NCBI GenBank assembly: GCA_026874595.1
Contig: CM049317.1
Coordinates: forward strand, 20,297,882-20,361,881
DNA: 64,000 bases
Direction: 5' to 3'
Source of the DNA: Sipunculus nudus
Lineage: Eukaryota > Annelida > Sipuncula > Golfingiida > Sipunculidae
The notes beneath the pieces were generated by a model. The model worked only from the letters and a program-made list of their open reading frames with translations, did not search any database and was not told where the DNA came from. Of the stretch, positions 12,457-25,344 are shown one piece after another. Made by a program: the position numbers and the translations under genes. Each line of letters starts with the position of its first letter. The first letter of the stretch is position 1.

Positions 12457-12550
12457 CCTACATTAGCCCGTCTTGCAGCAGAGCCAACCAATTAATCGGA
12501 TTTCAGATTACTTTGGAAACAGCTGTTGGACCAATGCATGTTATATTCTT
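12457..12550 (+). CDS. Candidate single exon, unrecognised
   Basis: A 94-nt open stretch between a good acceptor (TTATATTTTGCAG) and a good donor (CTT|GTAAGC). In the only open frame it codes YISPSCSRANQLIGFQITL followed by ETAVGPMHVIF; the frame stops inside the donor, as expected for an exon end. Phase is 2 in and 2 out. I recognise no domain, and no partner exon was found beyond the weak P1/P2 cores upstream. It could be chance. Confidence 0.25.
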
Positions 12551-12865
12551 GTAAGCTTTCTCAATAGAGAGCGTTGCAACGTCAGGTATAGATTTCAAGA
12601 GAGTGCTGCTACGTTTGTTCGAATTTTGACAGCAGGTAATCTTGTACATAAATTACGTTTACCCCTGTACCAAACTTTGATTAACTTACCACTTTAAGGA
12701 TCATAGATAAACTATCTAAACCTATCACAGGTACATATATATACTATTACACAATCGAAACGTTGGTATATACGCCACGTGTTTGAAAGATATACACTGT
12801 CTAGCACAATAATGCGTATTGCAGACGTAGTTTGACGCGAAACCTAATTGTTTTATCTTACAAAG

Positions 12866-13400
12866 GCTATCATATTAGATTCATCTACCCTTACATGCTT
12901 TAGTTCCATGCATCCTCTAATAATATATATTAGTCTTGTATTATCTAGTAATATTATGAACCATATAAATATATTTTTGATCATTAATTCCCTGATATCT
13001 TTCCACAACCCATTTATAACAAATTTCTTATCCAAACCATGCCATTTGAAGAAACAAAGCTTACTCATGTATTTAGAAATCCATTTTCAAAAATAATTGA
13101 TAATGGGAAATCTACCCATGCAACATCTAATTTGGAGAATAACTGGTAATAAAATATTATGTCCTAGGTCAAAAAGGAATATCTTATTGCACCTTTCGAC
13201 ATAACCTCCCTCTCAAAACTGAAACAAACACAATAATTGTCAGTAATTACAGAGCTAGGGTCATTACTAGTTTGTCGGATACAGGCTCCTAACAAGTCGT
13301 AGCTACACATGCGTTTTTCCTCGACATGCGGGTTCGACTAGGCATATCGTTCTGGACATTGAGAAAGCTCAAGCATGTGTAATTTCTTATACATTTTAAC
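12866..13400 (+). promoter_or_regulatory. Conserved upstream blocks of copy B
   Basis: The first part (to about 13125) matches 2540-2800 and 58505-58630. The second part (13250-13400) matches the block before copy A, including CCTCGACATGCGGGT and GCTCAAGCATGTGTAATTTC. Being shared by live and dead copies, these blocks are the duplicated 5' flank of the gene. They probably contain its promoter and perhaps a 5' non-coding exon, but no clear TATA position can be assigned. Confidence 0.4.
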
Positions 13401-13772
13401 AGGTGACGTTACATCATCATTCGTTTCAATCGGCAAACGCTTATATTTAGTGAAACATTTTTTTTATGACAAACAATTCGGTTTTAATACAAAACCTTCA
13501 CTTAATGTGTCCAAAGTGAACATTCAAGAACATGTAAAAGCTTAAGTATAAACTTCCTTATCCAAACATAACACAAAATTTTGTTGAAACTGAAGACTGA
13601 TAGAAAAGATAACACAGATAGAATAAAATGCAATTTTTGAACATAACTTATGACATGCAAAAAAAAATAATCATCATAGAAATATTTAAATCACAACAAA
13701 AATATGTTGAACATTGTGAAATGAAAATTTCCTACAGTGTCGATATTTTACTTAAAATGGGTTCTTTCAGAC

Positions 13773-14206
13773 ATGAGCTCTTCCGTTGTGGTGACATTGT
13801 TGTTCCTTCTGATGGCGACTTGTACTATACAAGGGTTCTGGGCAAAAGCAGAGGAAGGCAGGAGACGTCACATATCTGACTATATATACTTTTGTTGATA
13901 TAGTGTTTGTTGTTGTATTTACAAAAATGGTTATCAATCCGACAACTAATTTCCCTAATTTATGGTAACAAAAACCTAGAGTCTCTTGCAAATAGAGGTT
14001 ATCAGTAAAGGTACAGTTAAACTTCCCTTGTCATTAACACGTTATGGAACCAGGCCTTTTTAACCATCTTATCACTATCTATGGATTGTCAGATTTACTT
14101 ATCCTGTTCTTACTTAGTCTTCCCTGTATTATATTTTGTATGTAACATCGTTTTAGAGCATGCATAGCATGGACTTTACACTTCATAAAATTAATTATTA
14201 TTATTA

Positions 14207-14305
<99 letters not shown>

Positions 14306-15483
14306 TATAAAGGGTTATATTCTTGTCGATTATCTCTCTGCAGCAGCATACCAGCATTGATGATTACTTGTGCTTTACTGTACTTATAAATCATAAAAGG
14401 CCAATGGTTAATTGTTTTAAACGCGCTTTTCTCGTAGTCAAAGTAACTGATGTATGATTTTATGTTTGTCGATAAACTGCAAATCTCCAGAAGATGAGAA
14501 AGAGCATATCATTGCACAGATGCATGCCTTGCGCACTTATTACCACCGTCCTAACCCGAAAGCACTCTACGATCAGGTCTACTTGCCGGATTCGTGTCTG
14601 ATGGGTCCTGGAGAACCTGTCATAGAAGGCAAAGGTCAGAAGACCTCTTGATTTAACAAAATCTTAAAACCCTTTTCAAACACTAAGGATTCTTGTTTGG
14701 AAACAAAAATTTAAAAAAATAAAGGTATGGGGGAATTAAATGCTGATCCTGAAACCTTATCTGATCACTCATATCTCAATCTCTCCCTCTCAAAAATCTT
14801 TGTAGAAAACTTGTTAGCCATGATGGACAGATATTTTAAACGTATCAAAGAGGTATACCTACGATCCGTGAGCATCTCTATATATGGGGAGTTTGCGGTC
14901 CAGGTTTTCCTGTATGAAGAGGATGGCGCAGAATACAACGTCCTCGAATCTGGAAAGTAAGAAAATGATTATTACCTTCTGGTATCCATGTTTGGAAGTA
15001 CTTGTCTGTGGAAGGATCTAGCTAAAAAAAACGTCTTATTTGACTTTAACTTTCACAATTAAATATCAGCATTTTTTCTCCATGGATTTCTGTCATTTAA
15101 GGTACCAATTATAGGCAAAATTATATGTCATTATATGAGCTATATCATGTACGTTTACATGAAAATATATTAACCTATATGTCAGTTTCTGGGATTTGTA
15201 AAGAGTGATATTCATTTTTATTTAATTCAATTTGTTTCTTAACATATCATGGCGTGTATTTGTCCTTTCCATATCACGTAAATATTATAATAGAATGACA
15301 TGATAGTTTTGTAGGACGTGACATAGGGAGCATTTATAACATGGGTCATAACTTTGACCGTGGAATATATAAAGCAAATGCATTTATAGATTTGTGTATA
15401 TTTGTAGAAATATGATTGTTTGGAAGAAGTACTCGGCAACAAAACAATGGAAAGCCCTGTACTCCATTTGGAATGCGAATTAA
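13773..15483 (+). CDS. Copy B: secreted NTF2-like (DUF4440/SnoaL-type) protein, 4 exons
   Basis: Exons 13773-13866, 14491-14634, 14806-14956 and 15408-15483 join to 465 nt, 154 residues plus stop. Residues 1-26 form a signal peptide (MSSSVVVTLLFLLMATC..., cleavage likely after AKA). Exon 2 codes DEKEHIIAQMHALRTYY, then a D-to-Y core and SCLMGPGEP. Exon 3 codes a helix, then ISIYGEFAVQVFLYEEDGA. Exon 4 codes MIVWKKYSATKQWKALYSIWN. This order of an N-terminal helix, an MGPGEP turn, paired strands and W...W...IWN matches the NTF2-like fold, so a small secreted binding or enzyme-like domain is likely; its ligand is unknown. Exon 1's donor is uncertain: where relic copies have GT, this copy reads GA, and I use the next GT (13867), which keeps frame. 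A TTTCAG acceptor two bases before the ATG implies a 5' non-coding exon. Confidence 0.75.
14192..14309. repeat. (ATT)n followed by (AT)n, in intron 1 of copy B
   Basis: About 18 ATT units running into about 28 AT units. It occupies most of the middle of the intron between the signal exon and exon 2. Confidence 0.95.
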
Positions 15484-15585
15484 ATGCGTATTTAACAAAT
15501 ATGAATCAATATAATGACAGCAAAGAAATTACATTTGTCTTAACTTTTATTTATCCTTCCTTCTACCTTACAGTGAAAGATGTAC

Positions 15586-15591
15586 AATAAA
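15586..15591 (+). terminator. Candidate polyadenylation signal of copy B
   Basis: AATAAA about 100 bp after the stop codon of copy B, the first such hexamer downstream. Assignment is by position only. Confidence 0.45.
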
Positions 15592-15599
15592 ACAATCAA

Positions 15600-18500
15600 A
15601 GTGATAGCATCATCTATCCTAGCACTAGGATTGTTTTTCTCTAATAAGGAAGATGGACACATCTAGGCTACAAATAATCAGATGGCTTTCCCAATAATAT
15701 CCTCCTGAATCCACTTTAATAAGTCACACATCTTGTCGATGCGTTTTAAAAACAAATTTGGCTTCCTTTGGGTTATTTATTATAAGCTTGAATTATCATT
15801 TTAATATTTCCCTCCACCGGCTTCCCTCTTCTCTGGTGTGTCTAAATGGCCTTATGATTGCCACGATTCTATGGGGCACTCAGGGGATGGTTTAACTGTC
15901 CCATTACATATAAAACCCTCTAATTCCGATCAAAGTCTTAATGGTAGTAGATAAAATGACTCTCGATGAGAAATATCGGCTGATCTTTTATTACCAGAGG
16001 TCTTTATAAGCAGTGCATGGATTTGTTTCAGATTCAGTACCACGTGATATTGTATATGTGCGCATCGAGCATGCATTAACATTTAAGCCTACAAGTTATA
16101 CTATAGTATACTTTCATTGTCGGGCTTACTGTCAAAGTTTAGATATCTTTCAGAGCCCATTGCATGGTTTTACAATGCAGTGCTCAGCTGAAAAAAATAA
16201 CATTTTTACCATAACTGCACATAATTAGGATTTTAATAATTATGAAATCAGAAATGTCTTGTTCAACTCTCTTTTCTTTCTAAATTTACCATATTGTTCT
16301 ATAAAACCTTCTCTAAGACATGCCACTCTTCAATAGGTAAATCCTAGGTAAAATATGTTTTATCATAAAAAAAACGTTGTTTTACTTGTATTTAGTAAGG
16401 CAGTTGATATGGTGTTTTGATGCATGCAGATTTGTGCACCATTATCAATGTTGAAAGACCGTACGATGGCTTTGCTGAACCCGCGATGTTTATCTATCAA
16501 GATTGGAATATGCATGAAGCATGTTTGGCGCCATTAAATATACGTACCTGTGTATTAAAAAATCACCTCGAATATTATCAAAATAAATTTCATATATGAA
16601 TGATTTCTGCATAAAAGGCTTATATAAAAAAAGAGATGGCTTTAATACAGAAATAATTCATATAATGATTTATATTTCTTTCTGTTTTCTAACATAAAGG
16701 TTAAACAGAAAAAAAAATGTATAATTGTTCATATAAATATATACACACACTTTATATACATATATGTACATATATATAACTTTATGTAGATGTTTTGTAA
16801 CATATATCGATTAACATTACCTACAAGTATCGATCGCATTATTTAATTCCGCTAATATTTTGATAAGGTACCCAAGGCATGTCTTTTCCGATTCAAAACT
16901 TTATTAGTATATTTTAAGTTGGGGTTGACATTTTGTAAGGGGACAACAAGAGTGAATATGACACAGGATGCATGCGAATGCTCAGTTTTTGGTATTGATT
17001 ATAAGTGCAACTTCTAATAATTAAGCAGTGCTCTGGGCCGGGGGAGGGGGGGGGGGGGGCTTACCATGTTACTTCATCTCAGGGTACCAATTAAGTAACT
17101 GGGTGAATGAACAGGGTGTCTAGGGTATTAACTTTAGCAATTTCTTTTCTTCGCTGACATAAGAAAGTATCGTGACGGTCAGATCACAGTATGCTTATCA
17201 GCCCAATATGAACGGGTACCGAATGGTGTATCCACTGCTGGATCAGGCGGCTGAGGTCTGACAGGAGCATGTGCATGCACATTAAAAAAAAAATCTAATT
17301 AGTATGCATGTATCTGACGCCTAGGCTTGAGTCAAGAAGAGTATTATTATGATTATGCAATTAGACAGTAAACACATCTGAGCTTTGCCAATCTGTTTGA
17401 TCATTATCATTAATAGTTGAAATATAAATATTTAATAATTTACGATTTTCCTGATCGCTGATATTTCCATATAATATTAATAAAACAGAAACAATTAAAT
17501 AATACAATCTTTCAAGTGGGAAAATCGAAGTGCCCATATAAGCTTGGGAAAAGTGCCCATTTTACATAATATAGAGGTGCCCACATTAAATAAACATAAT
17601 AAAGAGAAGAAAAAAAAAATATTACTGCCAAAAATTGCTCACGCTATAGAGGTGCCCAGTTTATGGAGGTGCCCACTAAGAAAGGGTAGACTGTTTTATG
17701 GTTTACTAAGAGCATACCATGATCTATAACCTATGTTTACATGGTCCAACTAACGGTCGTCATATATGACCTGAATATAGTGGGTTCGATAGTTTCTCAA
17801 AAGGCCACATGTTGTCAGTATTTTATTCTAAATATGGATTATTTGTTTTCTTACAAAATGTATGTGCATTTATAATGAGCTGGTACAGAGACAGAATATG
17901 GCATTTAATAATCCTGAGCTCTTCTCAGGGACTTTTTCTTGTGATACATTCACATGATGTTAACATTACTTATGCATGATTTCTCCAGGGAATCTCTACC
18001 CCTAAAAAATGGCAAATTATGCTGATGAAAAAATCACACAATGAAATCAGTGTTGAATAAGAAGTGAGCCATATATAGAGTGTGGAGATCTTGAGTGAAT
18101 TTTTTTCCCCCGATAAATACTTTAGTGCAACATCATCATTGAACAAGGGATAATAATAAAATGGATATAGACGCAATCTAATGTAGAATTAATCTGAAGA
18201 AATTACATGACCTTAGGTGCTCATTGGTCATATCCCTGATGCTGATTAAGGTCAGTATACAATTAAAGTCTATACATACACATTTATTGATGAATAGCTG
18301 ATCTATCGAATATCATATGAGAGGTGCAGTGTGTAGCAAAATTAAGAAAAAATACACATATATATATTCTGAAAATTTCTGCCTAGACCAGTCTCAATTA
18401 TTAAAGCCAGGTATTCATTTTTCCTTCCTAAAGAACTTATAAATTACTTGCTTACTCTACGAAAATAAAAATGGAATCTAGGAAATTCCTTTTCAGAAAT

Positions 18501-19990
18501 GTTCTTATAACGCATATGGATGGGTCTATGAGCTTATCTACAATAAGTAAATGTGTGTAAACACAGGAATTAGAAATACAAATGGAAAACTTAAAGTGGT
18601 TAGTTGCATATGTTATGAGGCTGAAAGGTCACTAGCTGCAAACCTACTAATGCAAATATCATGTTCGGCTGACTTGCTGCCAAACGTCCTTGCTAAATGT
18701 GGTCGATACATTCGAAACGGAGACCCTATGGTCGGTAAATTCAACGTTTTCTTGTCATTTTTTTTTATCAAAGGGTTTATTTGTACCTTGAGCTAAGTAG
18801 ATGTCATATATCGTAATAGGCTACTTAAAGATGAGCAACCACCCGGGAAAGATGGTTTGGTAATTATTATGACAACAAAACCATAATTAACAAAACATTT
18901 ATTGGTTTGAATGGATAATTATAAACGTTCTTGCAACTTCATATATCTCTGACTGCATATCTGCATAATCAATACTGTAAGTAAAATTTTAAGAAGATAA
19001 ATCAAAATGAAATTTTCTTTCAGTTTATGTAAAGAAATTATAACATGTCTTGTTCTAGTAAGCTTAAATCAGTATCAGACATATTTGATTATTTATCTTC
19101 CTGACTTTCTTCGAGGATTTTTATTCTTTCAAAAGAAACAAAACGATATCTTAAATATTACTTGGTTTAACTGAAATGTTTTAAGATGACTTAAAATGAC
19201 AACACAAGGTAACATTATCCAACCTAAACATAACTTAGAAAGGATCTTACATGCATAGTCTGGCTAAAAAAAACATAAACATGGAATTCAAGTTTATTGA
19301 CAAATTGATCAAACACCTCTGCTCGTCTAATATCCAAAGATGCAAAATAAGTCGCTATTGAATTTTGTCAATACGAACGAATTTGTAAAAGCATAGGGTA
19401 AAGTACTTTGCTTTTAAAAGTATGGACTATGATTATGCATAAACGTTTATCTCCATCAGGCAGTTAAAAGAAGTTTCATCCCTGTAATTTGATTTCTTTA
19501 AGGTATTAAAATTTTCTATTTAGTTTTTCAATTGAAGAGTTTAAAGGCCAGACCAAAAAAAAATATTTATTAATAATAAATTGTTAATTATTTTTTTTAA
19601 AAGATTCCTTGTTTCAATTCAAGCACAAATATTCGATAATATTATATTGTTTTTTTTTTTATTTGGCACTGTCTCGGTTTTTTTATCTTTATACATTTCA
19701 ATTATATGCCCGCAAAGAATTTTTAAACAATTTTATAATGATGTATAGCTGAATGTGTTCATATTTTTTTTGTTACACAGTAGAGAATTGTTTTCATGAG
19801 GTCAATAGAATAGAATGGATCAGTAAGTTCTCACAGTAATGTATCATAATATAGCTGTCTTAAGTTTCAGTAACCTTATGATGCTTAAAAGGCATAACAC
19901 GTGACCTTGATTTTTTGTCTTTTGTATGTTACGTGGGAATAAAGTGCATAACAATCCACGAGGAAACAGATAAATCTTTGTATAAATGAT
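15600..19990. other. No gene recognised; one short motif cluster
   Basis: AT-rich sequence. Short open frames at 16417-16599 and 18551-18796 have no recognisable domain and no convincing splice borders. It holds a G14 tract at 17046-17059 and the TGCCCA cluster listed separately. Confidence 0.5.
17527..17678 (+). repeat. Five-fold (A/G)(A/G)GTGCCCA motif cluster
   Basis: The word AAGTGCCCAT occurs twice, then GAGGTGCCCA three times, within about 150 bp (near 17529, 17551, 17575, 17651 and 17666). Two copies are preceded by TATAGA. Flanks differ between copies, so this is not a simple tandem repeat. It may be an eroded repeat or a cluster of protein-binding sites. Confidence 0.5.
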
Positions 19991-21390
19991 TTGCACCTAA
20001 ATATGAAAGATAACTTCTATTATTATACTTAATATCGTGCACTTGTTGACACCTCTGGTCTTGACCTTGCACAAAATTATTCATGCCTGACTCGAGTTTA
20101 AAGAAACATTCCAACGCCTTTTCATGATAAGTATCTTCTTGCAGTATATTAAGACGTTAGTGAGACTTACCCTATGTCATACATTTTTGGAATGGTAAAC
20201 AAGAATTAATGTCTCAGAGATATGGGCGGGAATGGTAAACGAGAATTAATGTCTCAGAGATATGGGCGACTTTTGACATTATTAGCTATAAAAATTAGAA
20301 CCAGAGAGTTCAAATAAATCCTGACTTAGGCGAGATAATAAAATAGCTAATACGTGACATTAATTAGTAAAATATTTAAAAAAAAAAACACGTAGAGATT
20401 AAAAAAATTACTCGTAGGAAATTACGCATAGTGGAAAATAATAGAAAAATAGGGAAAAAAATTAATGAATAAAATGTAATGCACTTGTTTCACCTACTGA
20501 TCTTAAACTTTTGAGAAATATCCGTAAATATCATTAGAAGTTAAAGTAATATGTCTACTCTGTTATATGGAGGCTAACCTATTCCAGTATATAAAATACG
20601 TATAGAGTTTATATTACAACTACCCCTATCCTGAGATCGAGATCTGCAAAATTTCATATCCGGGTTGGTGCATAGAACCTGCTGTCATAAAACAATTGCG
20701 TCACTTTCAACTTGCATCTACCCTGATGATAATTCAGAGAGCTGCACTGATACCAATAATTTGTTTATGAATAGCTAAAACAGGGTAGCATAAAGAAACA
20801 AAATCATTAAATAAAATAAAGTTTCACGCACTTGTCGACTCCTGTGACCTTGCCCATTCGCAAATATCATAAAGCATAATTTGAGGTTAAAGCGAAATTC
20901 CTTTTCTACCAAATAACGGGTAATTTGATGCAATATCTTAAAAATTTAAGAAGCTTTAGAGATGTTATTGCCCCTAATCCTATCCTATGGTCGAGCTAAG
21001 CAGGTTTTAATAGCCGGGGTGCTGTGTAAAAACATGCTGTCACATAAAATCGCTCCACTGCGTTCAACTTAAATAAACAAGAATTCTGAAGCTGACCATT
21101 TATATCAATAATACGTATAGGAATATTGAACGGGCAGTTTGGGCAACATTTTTTACTCAAGAAAGTTAATAAGCAGCACAATTTTTGGAGAAATTTGTTA
21201 CCCTCTGACCCTAACCTTTCACAGAATACATTGAACATGAATTGACCTTAACTATTCCTTATGAGGGGCAATTATCATATATATTTTTATTACCCCTACC
21301 CCCATCCTTGGAACCCATAATTACATTTTTTCTGAAACCTGGTACAGATGAGTGTCTAGGCGATGGGATGAGCAATTCAGTCTGAAACTT
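19990..21390. repeat. Array of diverged ~350-450 bp repeats
   Basis: Two words recur in alternation. A CACTTGT...CCT.TG.(C/T)CTTG(A/C)CC-like word lies near 20040, 20483, 20830 and 21190. A CCCCTA(C)CC(T)ATCCT... word, followed by TGCATAGAA(A)CCTGCTGTCATAAAA and CACTTTCAACTT-like words, lies near 20625, 20970 and 21285. The units are strongly diverged with no shared reading frame. This is probably an old dispersed or satellite-like repeat; its family is not identified. Confidence 0.55.
20189..20268 (+). repeat. Direct tandem duplication, period 40
   Basis: Two adjacent 40-bp copies of GGAATGGTAAAC(A/G)AGAATTAA followed by TGTCTCAGAGATATGGGC, nearly identical, so a recent local duplication. 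Confidence 0.95.
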
Positions 21391-21939
21391 CTCCTGCCTC
21401 CTAGACCCTTACGAAACTACAGAAACCAACATTCACGTAAACTCATCAAACGTCAAACGGTGGTTGTGTGACTATTCATTGTGTTAACCCAACTGAGAAG
21501 CCGTGCTTTAAAGGTGGAGTCATGTGGTCTTTCCTTTGAATTAAAAATATTTACTTCCTGTTGAAGTAAGTACTAGGACCATTGAGGATAAAAAATGGAA
21601 AGGAATTTGGATAATAATTAGTCGTATATTACAGGTAAACATAAGATGGAAACATTTAGTCTTAGGATACGGTATTTGGTTCAATTTAAATTCCAATTTA
21701 TTATTCATTAACATATGTATCAGTATAATTACAACGTGCCACAAACGGATGCCAGTGGCAGCTGATAAGAGTACTGGCTAGTATGTGAATTGATCACTGT
21801 CACTAGGCCCTACATCTGCAATATAAATGAGAAGAAATAACCTGTCCCCGGGTGACGAGCCTTGGTTATCCACTGCACTTGTTAGCACGGATGTTCCAAA
21901 AAAATGAGGCTAAAAATTTATAATTGATAATTGACAATT

Positions 21940-22115
21940 ATTATAGTCCAGCTGTTAAAAGAATAATTGTGCAAAAAGTGAAAGAAGCATGGAATTTGGC
22001 ATGATACTTGACAGGACCATACTTAATATTTTCAGATATAGGGCCAAGCGGGATTAACCCCATCTTGGTCAAAATCCAAGATGGCTGCCAGGATGGCCGC
22101 CGGATTATGAAATAT
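21940..22115 (+). repeat. CAAGATGGC-type dispersed repeat, forward copy
   Basis: Contains AGTCCAGCTGTTAA, AATTGTGCAAAAAGTGAAAG, GGAATTTGGCAT, then CAAGATGGCTGCC and GGATGGCCGCC. The reverse complement of the same series occurs at 25345-25485 and 25615-25805. Confidence 0.7.
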
Positions 22116-22119
22116 CAAT

Positions 22120-25100
22120 ACATTCGATTTTATTTGTCCTTGAATGCTTTTGAAGTGAACTATTTAAATGATTATGGAGTCGATAAATTCATTAATATGG
22201 GTTAAAGGCCATAAATGATTCTGTGAATGAATCATGGGTTTGTTTATATTGAAATTTTCCTTAATTTGCCTTTATTTACTAGCACAATTTCCAGCAAACA
22301 TTATTTATTGAGTTCTGCACAGAAGTCGCATACATTATGAGTGTGTTCAAATTAAAGTGTCATTTGCTGGTTTAGGTTTGTCTGGTTTGTCATGCATTTA
22401 GATGGTTGAATTGTAAAATAGTTTTCATTGCAATATTTCTTCCTTTCTTCCTTTTCATTTCATTATATTTGCATGCTAGCAAACGTAATTATGTTGAAGA
22501 GGTGACGAGTGCGAAAAACTTATTTGTCGAAATCTTTTATAAAATTATTAATGAACTTGTTATGTCCGTAAACACTAATCATTAGAACATTTGAAACCTA
22601 AATATATGTAATTTGATTTTCCGATCAGCCTTCATGTTAACCTCTGTTAGCGCAATTGGGAAATATCAAATACATAAATCCAACTGTTCTGACATTTAAT
22701 ATATATTAAGGATATGCATTTGAGCATGATGTCTTTTTCAATGTAATGAAATGGACAGTCGAGTGGATATACGCTTGGCTATCTCGACTGGGGCCCCAGG
22801 TTTAATTAACATCGTCCCTATTAGAGCGGGTTGTAATGGCCTGTGCAAGCTGGGTGAAATGAAAAAGAAAAATAGCCATAATAATCCATATAATATAAAG
22901 TTTATTTTGCTTAAAAATTTTATATCAGACATCGTGCGTGGCAGGATACAGACATACGTATACAGCTCACATATAGATACTGCTGTGTGTGTGCCTATTG
23001 AAATTGTGCTAAAAGTGCCCTTTTCGTCAGCACAACCAACGGTGTAAAACCTGATAAAATTTGTTGAATACTACATATTTATTTGTCATTTACCATGGTA
23101 GGTTCTATTATATTAATATTTCATATCTAATTTTCCTCTGTTTGATACCCCTTTATTCGCATGCTATCGTTTGTATTAACTGCTTTGCAGAGATTGGGTA
23201 TGAAAGAAATAAGGCATCCTGTCAGGTTTCAATGTATGACCTTGATATATCGGTGAAAAACAGTCAGGATTTCTAAAAATCTAAAAACATGATATTAAAT
23301 TTTACCATCAAATTAACATCCATGTGTTTGGTTTTAGTGCAATTAAAATACCAATTGGTTCTGCTGAAATGTAATTGCATGTACTAGTTACATTCATATA
23401 AAGGAAAGACTTTTATTAATATTATATTTAGACTATAGCTTATATCGAACCCCATACCTGTTTACACATTTAGAGTTGCGAAACCTGTTTGCTGTATGCT
23501 GCCTTTGTATTATGGTGATGAGTGCATGAAATAATCAACACTCATGCAGATACCTTTTGCAGATTACTAATTTTGTTATATGATGAAAATGCAGACTTCG
23601 GAATGTATGCTCCCATGAAAGTACCAACACATGTGCCACTAAAATATTACTGCCTTTTGCTGCGATGCTATTTTTGTGTTCAATCTAAACGAGGTGCCAT
23701 TAAAATTCACTTTGCATAATGTGTTGGTGTCAAAAAATAGCTTTCGTTTGCGGGCCTTATGCATATTTGTAGATTTATGTAGTGCATGAATGTATAGCTA
23801 GAAATATTCACCACATTTATGATCGGCGCAGCTAGGTTCAAGCTAGATGATCTTTCATGGATGGATGCTAAGACAATGGAAGAGCAAGGCGGAAGAAAGA
23901 AAGTCGAATTAACAAAACAAGGTTAAAAAATATAATGCACCCTCAGACATGCATTCTATTTGCATCAACGTGACTACCTCAAAATTCAGTGTAAACTTTG
24001 GTTTGAGTTTTTATTGACTTGATTGTTGATTGTAACGTTTCTGTGCCTTCAGCTTCTGAGCTGTGGCAAACATTTATACAGTTACACTTTCCCTATATAT
24101 CAATTTTATGCCAAAATGCAAAATGCATGGGAAACGTGTATTTCATACCAATCGCTTCATCTAGTGAACATGCATTAATGAGAATAGAACAGTTTATTAC
24201 CTAATTTTGTGTAATATTGCCAGCAATTTTATAACCTGTGCCTTGAAATTTTCTTTTAGATTTGGCAGGACAAGAGCTTTTTTTCTTCTGGTAAAACACA
24301 AACAATTCCAATTTACAATTGGTTCTTTTTATCTGAGGTGCACAGTTTAGTATGATCTACAATGTTACATTCTGTGCATGAATTATTTCAATCAATTAAG
24401 CAAATATTTCTTATTTCTTATAATTATTACACTTATTAAAAGTGTGTATTATGTAAGCAAACGACCTGTTTTAAGAAAACACTTGGAAAAACAAATTCAA
24501 TGTTAGGCTTTTGGTAAAGATCATCAACCATATTACCAATGTAGCAGGTAAACGGTAAACTACACAAGTGTCTACAATTGTCCAGGTTAGAACGTGGGCT
24601 TGTGGTTAATAAAGCGGTTGTAGGTCCCCGATGTAACGGTGTGATGGTGAAATCTCCCCACAAACCAAGATATTTGCTTTAATGTCTTAACGATAGGTTA
24701 TGACATTTCTAATAACATACCATCTTTATCATATGGATAACCACACTTTAATTCAATAGAAAGTTATACAAACAAGCCTAAATCTATCATTTTAACAGAA
24801 GGCATAGCGTACCGCAAAATGTTGTGCGCCTCTAAACATGTACTGCTGATTCTGAGCTGCACCATCCCCCCCCCCAGGCAAAAGGGTCATCAACTTATAA
24901 ACAAAAATAATTTCGCTTACATGGATTTTACAACTGGTAATAAAATTACTACAAGGCACTTCCCATGGCTCGGGTGGCGAGGACATAAAGAAAACAACCG
25001 ACTCTGTACGGACCACCGCAACCCCATCTCATAACAACATCGGGGATAGAACAGTGAAGAGGGTCGAGCGTTCTACCAATCGACTGTCCTTTTTATTACA

Positions 25101-25340
25101 TTGAAAGATAGTGTTCAAATACTCAAAATAAACTAATATATTAAGTTTCAGCAGGTTAATGCACAATAACGTTTTACCGTTATATGTGCTGATAAAAGGG
25201 GAATTTTATTACAATTGTAATACCAACAAAACCATACTTCATTCGCACATTCATGATACAGACCTGAAACCATTATAAATTAATTTCTCGACCCCAATAA
25301 CATAGAAACAGTGCCCTTACAATGTATTCTATGACATTTT
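22120..25340. other. Interval between inverted repeats; no gene recognised
   Basis: About 3.2 kb bounded by oppositely oriented CAAGATGGC-type repeats. Short frames occur (for example 22751-23047 and 23522-23719) without recognised domains. It could be the body of a decayed transposon or unrelated sequence between two insertions. A C-run interrupts 24867-24877. Confidence 0.4.
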
Positions 25341-25344
25341 ATTT

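Noticed and set aside
14079-14394. Open frames of 66-92 codons translated as poly-Ile-Tyr, poly-Tyr or poly-Asn
   Set aside because: They are translations of the ATT and AT microsatellites. The same holds for frames over the other TA tracts (for example 37045, 39350, 47293, 53811 and 62957).
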